From Cacajao melanocephalus (lineage: Eukaryota > Chordata > Mammalia > Primates > Pitheciidae), in contig CAUYLG010062960.1 of the NCBI GenBank assembly GCA_963573385.1, positions 1 to 64,000 on the forward strand: a stretch of DNA of 64,000 nucleotides. The letters are read 5' to 3'. Below, in pieces: positions 39,791 through 54,561 of this stretch. A program made the position numbers and the translations under genes. The notes under the pieces are model-generated. The model saw nothing but the letters and a program-made list of their open reading frames with translations, did no database searches and had not been told where the DNA came from. How positions within the stretch are numbered: the stretch's first letter is position 1; every line of letters starts with the position of its first letter.

Positions 39791-41904
39791 TTCACCAGGA
39801 CCATTGGTGGCAAGTAGCTTAAAACTCCACAGTATAGAAATGCCTCAGCTCCCCATCTTCCCCTGCCTAACTCCTCTCACTGAAACAGGACAGGTGTGTG
39901 TGTTCGGGTTTTCTTAGCAAATGTATTCTCCTTTTGATTTAGGTTCTTTAAGAGTGGGGCAGGAACTCAGAGTATTTGGTAGGGTCGTTAATACTCTGAA
40001 TAGTACACATGACAGGAACCTGCTGGCAGTTGAGGCCCAATTTGTGGACTATTCAGCTGAAAGGCTTTTCTAGCTTCTCTGAGCAGGTTAATTAAGCAAA
40101 TTTGCTGGAGGGGGCTCCCTTTGGTACGGGACGGGAGGAGCAGAGCAGCATCTGAAGACTTGCACACCGACTGGCATCTTTACCCAGCACCGGGAGGCTC
40201 TTTGGAGACAAGAGAAGAGCCTTTCCTTGCTTTCTGCTTGCCTTGGCTCTGGTCACTGGTTTCTGTCTTGCAGCCAGGATGCTGAGGCCCTCTTGGGCCC
40301 TCTGTCCTGCAGCAGCACAAGGAGGAGGGCAAGGTCCTTTCTCTTCCCTGTTGAGCTGGGCTGTGGCAGGAGGGAGGGAATAAAAAGAGATGCTGGCTCT
40401 GTGTTCCAGAATTAATGGTTCGTGTCCGCTCAGGCTATCTGCACCGTAATCAAAATCAAACAACAAAAAGCAAGGATGAAGCAAACAACCCAAATGATCA
40501 AAAAACATTCTGGTGGTGGGGTAAAACTTGCTTTCTCTTGGCAGCAGAGGTCCAAGTATACATATCCACTGGAAAGCTGAAGTGCTGAACAGAGTACCTT
40601 TGTAGTCACTTTTGCTCAGAGACACATGCACATGCATACATTTAAGGAGGAACGCGCCATTCGCTGCCCTACGAAGTATCACACGTCCGCATAGTAAGCA
40701 GTACATTTCACACATGAAGGAGGGGTCTGAATCTCAAATGTAAGCCACTGGAGATCTGTGAAAATTATCAAAAGGGGTGAGTAGAAATTCAGCAATTTTA
40801 TTCCGTTCAGTAAGGGATAAGTGTGTGGTCGCTAACCATCCTTCTGTCTCATCAAGAAATTTTGTGGTAGACTTATTCTATGGAAAGTTTTGTCTACAGT
40901 TTTCCATCTGCTGTGATAATCGTTATTAATCAAGCTGCTGTCATACCATCTTGGGCTGTGATTTTGTCAACTCCTCCATGCGAAGTAGGGTTTGTCCTGG
41001 GGAAGGACGAGATAGCGGAGGGACCCGGATGATGCAGGCTCCCTGGATCCTGTGACAGGTCTCTGGGCTGTTCAATGCCATTTTCTAAAAGAAGCATAAA
41101 ATGGGGACTGTGAGCATCTATGCGTTCTAAGACTCACCCATCAGATTTCCCTGAGATCCTGTGTGAGGTGGGGAGTCAGTTTCCTACTCCGCAGTTTTCC
41201 ATGCGGTTCATGTAAGTCTCTGATTTCATCAGAAAACTTCTTATTCGCTGTCTGCCCCGCAGCCTCCCATGTCTTGGGCCCTGTTGAGTATGCACATGCT
41301 AAACTTTATTCCCAGGCGGTAGGGAGAGGGGATGCCTGGGTCCGTGTGAAGTTCCCCCTCAGTTGGTGTCTGGAGCTGCCCCTGAGTTGGTGATCTATGA
41401 AATTCAGTGCTTTTGAGTACTTTTGGTTTGTTTACTTTGTTTTTGTATTATTTTTAGAAAGTAATGTGAGGCTAAACAATGTTTTAAAAATAATCTAAAA
41501 ATTTCATCCCCCGCTAGAGATAATTAGCTGCATGCGGAGTTAATTTAGAAACTAGAACCCCAGCGTTGGGAGAAGCAAACAGAAGGTAGTGGCGGATTTC
41601 CATTTTATGATTAGTGCAATGGCAGAAAAGTCACAAATAGGACTTTGTGCCTAGCTACATCATAATTCATCAGAATGGAGGTATCAATAAAAATAAGCTG
41701 TGGCTCACCTTTCTGGAATCTTCAATTGGTAAAATTCCCCCTCCTCTTCTGGCCTGCCTAATCCAGCTCCCAGTATATCTTATTTTAAAGGCAGAGAGAA
41801 TTGACCCTGAGAAAACAAAGGTAGGATTACGAGAGGTGAAATGGTAAATATATTCAGACTAATGAATAGATCTTTTTTATCTCCTCACATAGAATGGAGA
41901 CTGT
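39791..41904. other. Unique sequence, no gene seen
   Basis: About 2.1 kb with no Alu, LINE or LTR recognised. The minus-strand 207-residue frame at 40092-40715 is the longest open frame in the window but has no recognisable domain, overlaps a plus-strand frame and has no splice context that I can support. AT-rich unique blocks at 40,850-41,000 and 41,430-41,640 could be regulatory. Confidence 0.5.
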
Positions 41905-42105
41905 GATAATAATAAAACAATGAAGATTTATTGAGTGCTAATGTGTGCCAGGCACTGTGCTGTGATTTACATCCATTCTCTCATTGCATCCTCACAAGAT
42001 CCTATGAATAACTTGCTCTTACTGTCCTACAACTGGTAAGGAGCAGAGCTCACATTTGCATTCAGGTTCGCTCCAGAGCCCAGGCTCTTCAACGCTGCGC
42101 TCCGT
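41905..42105 (-). repeat. MIR, antisense
   Basis: AATAATAAAACAATGAAGAT, GTGTGCCAGGCACTGTGCTG, TCATTGCATCCTCACAAGAT and GGAGCAGAGCTCACATTTGC in order. Confidence 0.8.
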
Positions 42106-44859
42106 CGAGAAAACAGGCATCCAGCAAAACTAAAAATTGTAGTTTATGATGACTTGACGTCAAGAACTCCTCAGTCTTTAAGGAAAGAGTTAACTATATT
42201 CAGTCCTCTGTGCTTACCCGGACGATTAGGAGTTCCCAGGTTAACCTTGAATTATCCAGAAGTTCAGGTAGCCTGAAAATAACCCTGCAAATAATTGAGA
42301 TTAATTAAGATTTAAATTTCTTTGGATGGCTTTTCCTATTGTCCCTAGACTTTCAGGTTTATAGCATGTAGATGTCTAGGTTACCCTTCCTGTGGTGTTT
42401 CCGTGTGGTACAACGAACGTTCTGACTTGTGCACCTCAGATTTTTGTCTCATTGCCACAGTCACTCTTTTCTTTGCTTGGAGGATTTTTTTCTTTGTACT
42501 TCTTGGTTTCCATGTTTTAAATGCTTTCAGAATGAGCCCCGGCTCTCTACTGAAGAAGGCAGGCACTATTCTCATTGCCTGTTATCTCCTCTCCTGTTCT
42601 GCACTAGCCCGACTCCAGTGTGTTAAACTCTCCTTCCTTTGCATCCTTGCTGCCCTTATTTGCATTACTCCTTTCCCAGTTTCCTCTCCTCTTCTATTCT
42701 AAATGTTTAACGCCTCTCTTCCCACTGAAAAAAATAGCCCCTCCAGGAAAGAGGAGGTTCGGCTTTCCAAGCTGCCAATTCAGCATGGCAGTTGGGAAGG
42801 CAATAGAGAAGCGTACATTTAAAATTACTGATAGGCATGGAAAAACGTTGTAGGGCAGTGGAAAGCGGTGGGATCCATGAATTTTTCCGGGGCCGTTCAT
42901 TACTCATGGAACTTTGGCAGGTGGAAGCCTGCTCACCTCTCCCAGAGGACGAGCGCTCCCGCTAATGCAATTCTTCTGTTTTCCTGTGGCTCTAGTTTTG
43001 TTATCTTCAGGCGCTGAGTCAAGAGGCGTGTGCCAGTGGGGGTGGCAGCTGCCCCTGCTATCACTGTCCTGGCACAGCTATGACCCTTCTTTCTGTATCA
43101 GCGTCAAGAGGATGCCACCATCCCACGGCGCCCAGCAAAGCCTCCACCCCACCTAGCAGAGCACCAGGTTGTCTCCAAATCCTGTCCTTTCACCATTAAC
43201 TGTGAAATACCCAGCACAGGAAATGAAGGTGATAAGACCAGTAAATGGATACGCGTCTGCATCCTGATCACACAATTTTTTTTGTTTGGGATTTTTCTTT
43301 TGCTGACTCCAGTTTCAAATTCTAACGATACTGTAACTAATTCCTGGAAGATGATGGGTTTTTTTTTTTAGGCACAATTAAATTAAAACAGACTTTTCTT
43401 TTGGTAAACTATTTTTAGTAAAATGTATAGGATAAAAAAAAAAAAACCCAACCCAATGCTAGCAACATGCTCAACCTGGATGTGAAAGTAAGCTTTTAAG
43501 CTAAAATTCCTTATACATATTTTACTAATATCACTTAAGAAATGCAGTGGCTTATTAGTCTAATAGAATTTAACCTGGTACGAGTAAGTATGAATACAAG
43601 CGAAGCATCTGAAAAATCTAATTTACAGATACTCGATCGAAATGATCTAAACTATTAAAAATGCTAATATACCTGTTGACCTACTATTTAATTTGCATAA
43701 AATACCATACAGAGAGTCCCTGCATAAGAGGACAGAAATGCCAGGATGGGAAATCTGAAACATTCAGGCTCAGAAGACGTCTAAGGACTCATGGAGCAGG
43801 CATCTCGGTTTTAAAATCAATCTTAAGTCATGTGAACAACTGCACACCCATTATCTAACCTCTGTATGTGGTTAGGAATTCGAGTGCCTAATTACATGCT
43901 CAGCAAAGAGGAAAAGACATCAGGTCCTTCATGACAGGTCAGCTTTAAAATGGGAAGTGTTTTGATTCAATCTGATCCCCTCGTAATACAAATGATCCTA
44001 AAGTTTTCCCCTTTCCTTCTCTTTTCCACTGAAGAGAATTATGAGTGAGAAAATGCAGCCCACTGGGAAGCAAATCCTCACTGCAGACCCGATGGTTGAA
44101 ATTCCTGACTTGATTGATTGCCCTGATGCACTCCCTTCCCCTGGCAGGAGCATCCTCACCCCTGCCCAGGACCACAGAGCCATCTCCTCCGCGCTGCTCA
44201 CCAGACCCGCCATCCATTACCCCCTCCACTCAACAGCTGTTTCCTGCTTGCTCCGTGCAACGTGAGGCTTTTTTAAGCCTTTAAAAAAAAGATGTTTATA
44301 TAGTTTTCATGATTTCCTTTTGGGCTCTAACTAAATGACTGCTCTTCTTCTCTCCTCCCCCATGACTATATTTGACACCACCAAGCCAAGAGGCTGGTCA
44401 TCCCAGGGTTAACATTTCAGTGAACTGGACAGGTAGACCCGAGTCACAGGAGGTCACGGCCCTAGCAGCCTGCCAGCTCCACGGCTGACATCGCCACCGG
44501 AGCCTCGCTGGAGGGTGAGAGTCACAAAGCCTGCATCTTCTCTGTGCTCTCTCTCAGTACCCAGGAACCACACAGGCAGCATCAGGCTCCAACTGGAAAA
44601 CAGGCTGCTGCCTTCCTTTCCTTCCAGGCAATAACATAATGGGAACTGGAGGATTCTTAAAAGGAAAATGAACAGCAGAAAGATTGGTGCCTCTGCTATT
44701 TCCAGCAGACTGGACAGCCTACACAGAGAATCGTCAAAATGGGCAAACGTACATAGCCCAAATGTAAAGTTGTTCACATCCGCCGTTCATTTTCCCTTAT
44801 GCAGGCAAGCAAGTCTCAGTATCCTGTAGCTAGACCTTCCTCTTGCATAAAGAGTCCTT
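42106..44859. other. Unique sequence, no gene seen
   Basis: About 2.75 kb free of recognised transposons. Small frames occur on both strands. AT-rich blocks near 43,270-43,660 include poly-T and poly-A runs. Confidence 0.5.
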
Positions 44860-45800
44860 TCCATTTTTAAAAATTCTTCTTTCCACAGTTTACCCAAAGG
44901 GTAAATAATGAACTGTTGCAATTGCCATTTTAGGTCCGGCAAATTTAGGAGACAGAGGAGGAGAATAACTAGCTATTAGTCAGGAGTCAGTCAGCGGTAG
45001 ACTCTAAATTAGAATGAAATCTTTTGCGTGCTCAACTTTCATTTCATCCATTGAGTCACACAAACAATAATATTCAATAGAATAGAAAACACACACCACC
45101 ACAGTGTAAATTCTACTATCTTGTAAATCTTTCAGGAAATTCTTGAGACATCTTAAACCATTCAGAAACATTTTAGGTGGTTTGTCACCAGATCGTCCAG
45201 ATGAGATATTTTCTTCATTTTTTTTATGGCCTATTTGTCCTATTTTAGTACTTTGAGAAATAATTTTTAATTTGTATTTGCAAAAAAAAAAAAAAAACCC
45301 TAGAATGACAACATGTAGGATACGTGTGGCTTTGAGAATGTGTACATTTTTTGTCTTTGGAGGGGAACTGTCAAAAACCAAATCCTAACTCTGCTTAGTT
45401 GACAAATACATTTTATAGCTGTCTAAAGATTTAAAGCAATGCAGATTGTCTGAGCCAATAAGTTGATTTGGTGGGAGCGGGATGCTAATGAGTCTTTGAT
45501 CCGTGTGCAGAGGCCAGTAAGCCCGTAGCACAGCCTCCGCCTGCACCCCTCACCCCGCCAGCTGTCTTGCAAATGCCTGCCATTGGTCACAGGGGGGACC
45601 AGGCAAGCTGGGAGTGCGGATGGATCAGCGCAAATCCATCATCTCTCCAAACGCATCACTCAAGAGCTGCTCCTCCACACGACAAAGCAGCAGCATTCTC
45701 TTTCTGCACAGAGATGGCACGTTGCAATAAAGAAAGGCTCTTTAAAAATACTGGTGTTGGATTGTTGGATTTTAAAGGAGAGTTTTTTGTTTTTTTTTTT
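44860..45800. promoter_or_regulatory. Candidate regulatory block
   Basis: Repeat-free DNA in two parts. From 44,860 to 45,420 it is AT-rich with AATTTAGGAGA and CAATAATATTCAATAGAATAG type runs and a 15-base A run. From 45,440 to 45,800 it has CCAATAAG, GGATGCTAATGAG, GCCATTGGTCAC (an inverted CCAAT) and GCAATAAAG words. No gene is present. Enhancer status is inferred only from composition and lack of repeats. Confidence 0.3.
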
Positions 45801-48003
<2,203 letters not shown>

Positions 48004-48169
48004 GTATTTTCACACTAACGAGGGTCCCCTGATGACCTATGGAAATGCTTTTTGTCTCTGCGGTGGCCTCAAGGCCCCGCACCCCACTTATCACCTTGCA
48101 CGGGCTGCCTGGCAACCGCTGCCCTGCGACTGCTGTCCCCCAGCTTTGGCCATTCCAGCTACACTGACT

Positions 48170-48545
48170 CACTGTGCCTTGATCTTGCACAGCTACTCCT
48201 GCCTCAGGACTTTGCACTGGTTCCCTCTGGTGGGAATGCCAGTCCCAATCAATCTCCGTGTGGCTGGCTGCTTCTCTTCCTCCAGAGAGGCCTTCTCCGA
48301 CCACAGCCATCCCAGGCCTCCACACTGACTCACCCACGCTGCTTCATTTTTCTCCCTAACCCTTTCACCTTCTTAACTACTATGCAAGACACTCATTTGA
48401 TTTACTGCTGGTCTCTCCCACCAGAAGGCAGAGCCCCCACGGGCAGGAATTTTGTCTCTGTTATTCCATGCTCATTCTCAGTACCTAGAACACTGCCCGA
48501 CCCAAAGTCAATGCCTGGGAAATATTTGTCAGACGAATATGATGA
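48170..48545 (+). repeat. L2, 3' portion
   Basis: A good L2 match: TGCCTCAGGACTTTGCACTG, GTTCCCTCTGGTGGGAATGC, CTCCAGAGAGGCCTTCTCCG, CCACGGGCAGGAATTTTGTC and CCTAGAACACTGCCCGACCC, ending near GGGAAATATTTGTCAGACGA. It explains the 176-residue frame at 48052-48582. Confidence 0.85.
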
Positions 48546-50099
48546 TTCAAAAGAGACTTTAGTGACCATGTTGCAGCGGTGAACTCCGACTCAGAAGCCC
48601 CGCTGTGTGACGTGAGCAAACGTCTCACCCCAAGTCTATCTACTCACCTGGGACGTATGCTTTCTCTGTTCACCTCACAGCACTGCTGCGATGGACAAAC
48701 GTAGCCCTGCTTGTGAAGTGATTTCACACATTCCCTCCCTAAGCTGTGGTTTTCATCTGTAAACTCAGAGTGCCCGTATTAGCTATGCTTTAAGATCACT
48801 TAGAGCGCTTACAGTCCACGGTAATGATGGAGTCAAAAATCCGAGCCTCTTTCATGTTGCCTGGTGCTGGCTGTGATGACTCCTCACACCTGATGACAGA
48901 TGTACTACTGGGTACTTCCATCCTGAACCCTCCACCTCTTGTGCCTGATGGCAACAGAATTCTGACCCACGTTGCTCATGTCTCTTTGGGGGATCCCTGC
49001 TTCTTACACTCCCTGCTGCCCACCCAGAGCTTCCTGGGTATGAAGTGGGGTTAACTTGAGTGTCTGCTCTGCTCAGGTGTTCCTTCTTACCCATTGCAAT
49101 GAGATCAAGAGACTTCTCAGATCCTCCCAGAGAAGGACCGAGGCATCCTCTCATCTACAGCTATTATAAGGCTCTGCCATAGGTACAGGGGGGATGGATT
49201 TTGTGATGACGGATTCCCCAAGGGCTGGGGAAGAGCATGCATTGTAGTACAATGGAGCCATCCAAATCCTCTGCCATGCCTCAAAGCAGAATGGTCCCTG
49301 TAAGCCCGAGCACAAATATTCCCCTTTGAATGCCTCCTGCTCCATCCTCAGAAATTAAGAAAGGCCTTCTCCCCGAGTTACCTGGAATGACCTTTCGATG
49401 CCAGCCAGTTTGCTCTCTAACTGTTTGGTGTCTCTCAGTTTTCACGTCTGCACTGTAGCCTGGGCATATACCTAAATTTAAATTTCTAAGATCCATTGTA
49501 AATTTGCTTTTTGTATGTCAGGCAGACTTTCCGTTATCCATGCTGAAGTCACCTTTGAAATTTTAGACAAGGGCAGATGTCACTTAATGTGACCAACAAG
49601 GGTTACTTGCCATTTGTTGTGTGGGGTGGTTGTTTTTCCCTTTTGCTTCTTTTCTCTTTCTGTCTTTTATTTTTTTAATCATCATCATACTCTAAAACCA
49701 ATTAAAACAAACTTTCCAAAGACTTTTATTTTCTGGCTGAGCTATTCCAACCTCTGACTTTTTCTCAAGCACAAGATAAGACTTTCTGATTAACTGGGAG
49801 TGGGATGTTTGTTCAATCTGTTCGTTTTATATATTACGGAGACTGAGACTGCTTTTTAATTTTTATGCCATGTCAGTGGCATATAGTTTCTGAAATTAAT
49901 AAATACAATACATACCATCAATGTGTGAAATTTTTAAAACCGCATATTTCCATAGTTTGACATACAAAAATGTACTCACACACTTTTGTAATCTACTGTC
50001 AAATCATTTCACATCTGTACCTAAAGCAAACAGACATAATGCTAACAGCTTGTTAGAATTCAGAAATGCCACCCGCTAATCAGCCCACCTGTGGCATTC
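48546..50099. other. Unique sequence, possible worn MIR near 48,600-48,800
   Basis: The first 250 bases contain MIR-like words (GCTGTGTGACGTGAGCAAAC, TTTTCATCTGTAAACTCAGA), too weak to call firmly. The rest is unique, with AT-rich DNA from 49,600. Confidence 0.5.
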
Positions 50100-50580
50100 T
50101 CAGTCCATCTTGCAAGCTGCATATCCTGCTGCCAAGAAGCTTGACAAGAAAATGTATATTAAATTATTGAATAAGATGGGAAATAGTGTACAGTGTGGGA
50201 TAAAGAGAATGCGCAATGTGTGGTCAATGAACATATTGTACCTTTTCATTATAATGCCTGCCTGGAGGTGACCTAGCTTCATCCCTATGTGCCATAAATT
50301 ATGAAGCTACTGCTAAGTTCCTGGATGCAAAGTCGGCAGTGAGGTTTTCGTTGTTTCCATCAGGCTTTTGTTATGTGTAATTGGCGTTGGCTAAAACAAA
50401 AACCAAGAAAAACAAAAGCAGAAAGCAAATTTTCAACTGAGTTAGACAGAAACGACCCTATTTTCCTACAATTCTGTCCTGCGGTTCAGAGCAAAACAAA
50501 GAAGATTTCCTGACATTCCTGACATTCTTTAGAAATCGTTGTAGCGATCATGTCAATCAAATCCAATCATTAGGTATTAT
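50100..50580. promoter_or_regulatory. Candidate distal enhancer
   Basis: Repeat-free AT-moderate DNA with clustered factor-like words: CCATAAATTATG near 50,291, ATGTCAATCAAATCCAATCA near 50,549 (PBX/MEIS-like), and several AACAAA words. A 9-base unit CTGACATTC is tandemly repeated near 50,510. Conservation was not testable. Confidence 0.35.
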
Positions 50581-50859
50581 TTAACATCCTAGAAACATGA
50601 TCTTTTGATCTTGCAGAGCAAAAAAAAAAACAAAGCAAATAAAATGCAAAAGTGAAATAAAGCGATTAAGATCCCAGAGCAGAATGGGGCAGCAGATCAT
50701 GGAACAAACATGGGTGCCCTCTGCCCACGCCTGGAAGCTTGTGAAATCGGTGTAAGCGTGACATTGCACAGTACGATTACATTTCTACAAATTATTAGTT
50801 TCTATAGAATATAAACTAACGTGCTCACAGAAGTCTCTTCTCTGGGGGTCTGTGGGTAA
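50581..50859. other. Unique sequence
   Basis: AT-rich spacer with a 10-base A run. No gene is seen. Confidence 0.5.
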
Positions 50860-51560
50860 GAAATGTTATTTTAGCATCTGTTCTTTTAAGGCTATTTGCT
50901 CTGGGAAGGCAGTGTGTTTTGCCATAAATTTAGGTCATTAATTTGTATCTGTTCTTTGTTTATTTAAGAAACAGGACAAAAGGGCAGCTGCTGAAACATT
51001 TGGCTGTGCCGAGGGGTAGTGGGCTCAACATGCCGGAGTTCTGCACATGACCAGCTTGAGTTTGTATCCACAGCTACAGGACAGAACTTTATGGAAACAC
51101 TTTGCCAAGCCATGTGGTGCTCGGCTTCCCTTTGCATCAATACCCTTTTAATTACCTGATCCTGAGGGGGAAAAAGTTAGGGAAAAGTGTAGTGCAAAAG
51201 CCTAGGAACCTGCTGGGAATCAGACTTTTTAAAAAAAGTCAGCACCAGAAAATGTCTGGCAATTATTCTACACGACATCGACATAAATCCTGCAACTGGC
51301 CTGCAAAGGTAACACTCTGACCTATATAATTTGATATTTATAAACTGAAGCACAATAATATCCAGTAAATTGATTGTTAACAACATTTAATGCTCTGAAA
51401 TTGGCCATTAAGTGCAGAATCATTTGAAAAGCATTATTGTTATTATGAAGCATTGCAGAGGTTTTATTTATTATTATAAACCTAATGGACTCAGTAAATT
51501 AGGTGTATTTAGAAAGGTCATTTGCTGCTTGTTAATACTGAATTCTAAGCACTTTAATTC
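50860..51560. promoter_or_regulatory. Candidate distal enhancer
   Basis: Repeat-free block with GCCATAAATTTAGGTCATTA near 50,921, a forkhead-type TTGTTTAT at 50957-50964, an E-box CAGCTG near 50,985, TTTGCATCAATA near 51,131 and repeated TTATTATT words near 51,430-51,480. Composition resembles conserved non-coding elements, but this is inference. Confidence 0.35.
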
Positions 51561-53689
51561 AAATGGATAACAAAACATAGCAGTCTTTTCAAGAATGGCA
51601 CACGTTTAAGCAACTCCAAATAAACAATATACAAGTACAGTTCCTGAAATTTGAAAAATAATAAGAAGAATGTGACAATACCTGTTAGGACTGTTTTAAA
51701 AGCCATATTTGAAAAAGATAAATTTTCTATTCAAAACTACATACCAGAAGTAAAAGAAACAAAGTAAAATATATCACAGGTGAATTTCAAATAAAAATAT
51801 TTTTTTTTGCCTAGAATCGTATTTCTTCTGGATGAAATATGATGCCCCCTTTGCATTTTTTTTTCTAGAAAAGGCTTCACTGTGAGAAGATGTGGTAACT
51901 TTTTAAATATCATGGGTTTGCTTGTCTCAGCCTGCGGACCTGTCCTCGCAAGCCACCTGCAGTGTTAATGGGTTTGCGCGAACGTAGGATGGAAATTAAA
52001 TACTTCTCTGGACAGAGATTTTAAATTCTTTTTTTTTTCTATTGAATGTGTTTTTATGTGAGTAGAAATGATCTTGTGTTTTTCAGATGCTCTCTTTTGA
52101 AGAAGTCATAACTGAACATGTGGTTGGAACTCAGGACTGCTCTTACAGCGCAACCTCATCAGCAGGCCCTTCCCCAGAACACTTTGCAAGTCTGAGGAAC
52201 CTGCAGGCCCCTGTGGTCACTGGAGCTCTCTTCTCGGCAAGAGGCAGCAGGCAGCTCTCTGTGGAGGGACCCAGACGGTCTGCATTCAAGACTGTAAGAA
52301 AGACCCTTAGCAAGACCTGTCTTTTATTTTCTCTTGTACAGTCTTTGGATTCATCGTGAGGGTCACAGGCAAATCCCTGAAGTCTTGCTCTCAGAATACA
52401 TGTGAATTTCATTCAAAGAAAGATGCGTTCTTTTCCATCATTGCATTGTTTTGTGCTCAGGTGGTGCAGAGGAAAATTTAAGAAGTGTCAAGCCACATGA
52501 TTTCTGGGAATAGCTGAAAAGATGCTTTTCAACATTGGTGGAAAAAGAAAGAAAAACAAATAAATTAGATGTGAGCTCTCATCAGATTTCTTATATTTCG
52601 AGGCTGTGTTTAGAGAAGAACACATGGAGGAAATTCTTCTCGAATACGAACATACCAGTAACTTGGTATTATACACGTACCATCTCAAGTTCATTAACAA
52701 ACAATTGGGTGGCTTCTAAAGCAGCTTATCTACACAGCACCTGCTACAGGTATAGAAATATGCTAGATATTATGATAACTAATACTATCTGGAAAGTACA
52801 ATGATTTCTAAAAGTCTTACGGGGGAACTTTGGTGTACCTAGCAGCATACCTAGACTCATTCTGCAGACATTGATTAATTTAAAACTACTTTTTTTTTTT
52901 TTTGGTAAAACAAAGGAAACCTAATTGAAATTATTCTAAAACAAAGAGAGAAATCCTCAGAATTTATCTGTCTTAAGGAAACTGATCACCATTTTGCCAC
53001 TGAGCTGGGCACAAAACACTTTGCGCTGGTCCCATCCGGTCATTATGTTTCAATTCTATTCATCTCCTGATGCTTTCCTTTTCTCTGACCCCTAGCCTGA
53101 CTCCTGTATTCTCCCACACTGTCCCCTCCCTACTCCCCAAGGGTTTACTGAATTTAAAAAGCACACGCACATAAAAAGATACTGGATTCCCAGTGCCCTA
53201 GCATGGCCAAACGCATCTATCTGGTTCTTTATTGGGCTCTCATTGACTATAACGAAACATTTCATGTGTGTAAATAAAGTATTTCTAATAGAGAAGATCT
53301 GAGCATCTCTTCTCCTACCTATATACCTTCCATTCTCTAGTCTTGCTCACTTTTCATTCTATCCCCATATCCCTTGACTGCTAAGTTCTTCCACTTTTCT
53401 CTGTGTCTTTTCTCCCTCACCCAGTTCAGATGCTCTACATCTGATCATCTTCCCCAGGGTGGTTGTGGCCTTTGGGATGCAGTCTAGGTGTTAAAGGAAT
53501 GATTATTCATTGTGATCTCCAAACATGAAAGCCCTCCTCTCTTTATAGAGGCTCTACTCCCTAGAGAAGAGTTTGGCAACATTTTTCTCAAAGTGGATTA
53601 AAAAATGCATCACACTTTTAAAAAAACCCACATGGCATCTCTCAGGAGACTTCTTTTGATGCAGGTTCCATTTCTGTCAAGAAAGGATG
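51561..53689. other. Unique sequence with one exon-like segment
   Basis: No transposon is recognised. At 52087-52293 an open segment begins after a good splice-acceptor pattern and ends before a GTAAGA donor (see findings). The rest is AT-rich and without supported features. Confidence 0.45.
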
Positions 53690-53815
53690 CAGTATTGCAG
53701 CGGAAAAAGCATTCAACGTGGACTCAGGAGAACACCCTTCCAATCCTGGCTCTGCTAATCATAATAGTAACTGGGGATGTCATACAAGTCATCTCTCTCT
53801 CTGGGGGGTCCTAGG
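53690..53815 (+). repeat. MIR fragment
   Basis: AGCGGAAAAAGCATTCAACG, CCAATCCTGGCTCTGCTAAT and a degraded CAAGTCATCTCTCTCTCTGG match the MIR order. Confidence 0.7.
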
Positions 53816-54509
53816 TCCCCAGGGTAGAACTGGAGGTTGAGGCCAGTGACCATCCAAGTTTCTTCCAGCTCTGACACTCTCTGAGTCTAGGAAATGGGAC
53901 CCTGAGACTTTGAAAGGAGCCTTTCATCAAACTAGGATTTGATGGCAGTGAGGAGGAAATTTAGGCTGCTACCCTCTTGGTATTTTACCTGCAAGTCACA
54001 CATTTTATCCCATTTGCCAAAGTTTCTCTAGAAAAAACATCTAATAATCATTTAAAGTACGACTTCCCTTCGAAAAAGACTTTTTTTTTGAAAGTTTGAA
54101 CAGACATTCTTCCTTTTCTGGCAATGCCTATACATACAGTGAGAGGCAACAGATTGAAAAAAAAGGGTCAACCTCATAATTTTGTCTATGTTATTGGTGA
54201 GTACTGCAAAGTATAAGGTTTATTCTGAGAAATCACTCTAAAAAAGAAATATTTTCTTTCTGATTCTATAGCTACAGTTAGATCAACCCATAATTCTTTC
54301 TACTTATCTACCGTAGCCTGTGTACATACATTTTCTACTATTTTAAAAATAAAATGAAGAAACATCCTTTTCATCTTATCTCAATAAATATCCCAGGTTA
54401 AGTATTTTGTGTTGCAAAGATTTTCATCATTGGGATGCATTTCAGATATACCTGATAATCTGTAGAAGATCTAGAATAAAGAATGAGCAAGACTGCTTGA
54501 TATTTGCAT
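53816..54509. other. Unique sequence, no gene seen
   Basis: AT-rich unique DNA without recognised repeats. Confidence 0.5.
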
Positions 54510-54561
54510 GAGGAAAGGAGAGAAAAGAGGAGGGAGGGAGGGGGGAAGTAAGGAAAGGGGG
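54510..54561. repeat. Purine-rich tract with G-runs
   Basis: Every base from 54510 to 54548 is A or G, and purines continue after one T to 54561. It contains GGAGGGAGGGAGGGGGGAAG, a strong G-run cluster that may allow a quadruplex or triplex. Confidence 0.9.

Noticed and set aside
40092..40715. 207-residue minus-strand frame, the longest in the window
   Set aside because: No recognisable domain, overlapping frame on the other strand and no splice signals that I can support. In 64 kb of non-coding DNA one frame of this length is not surprising.
48052..48582. 176-residue frame on the plus strand
   Set aside because: Mostly an L2 relic read in a non-coding frame.
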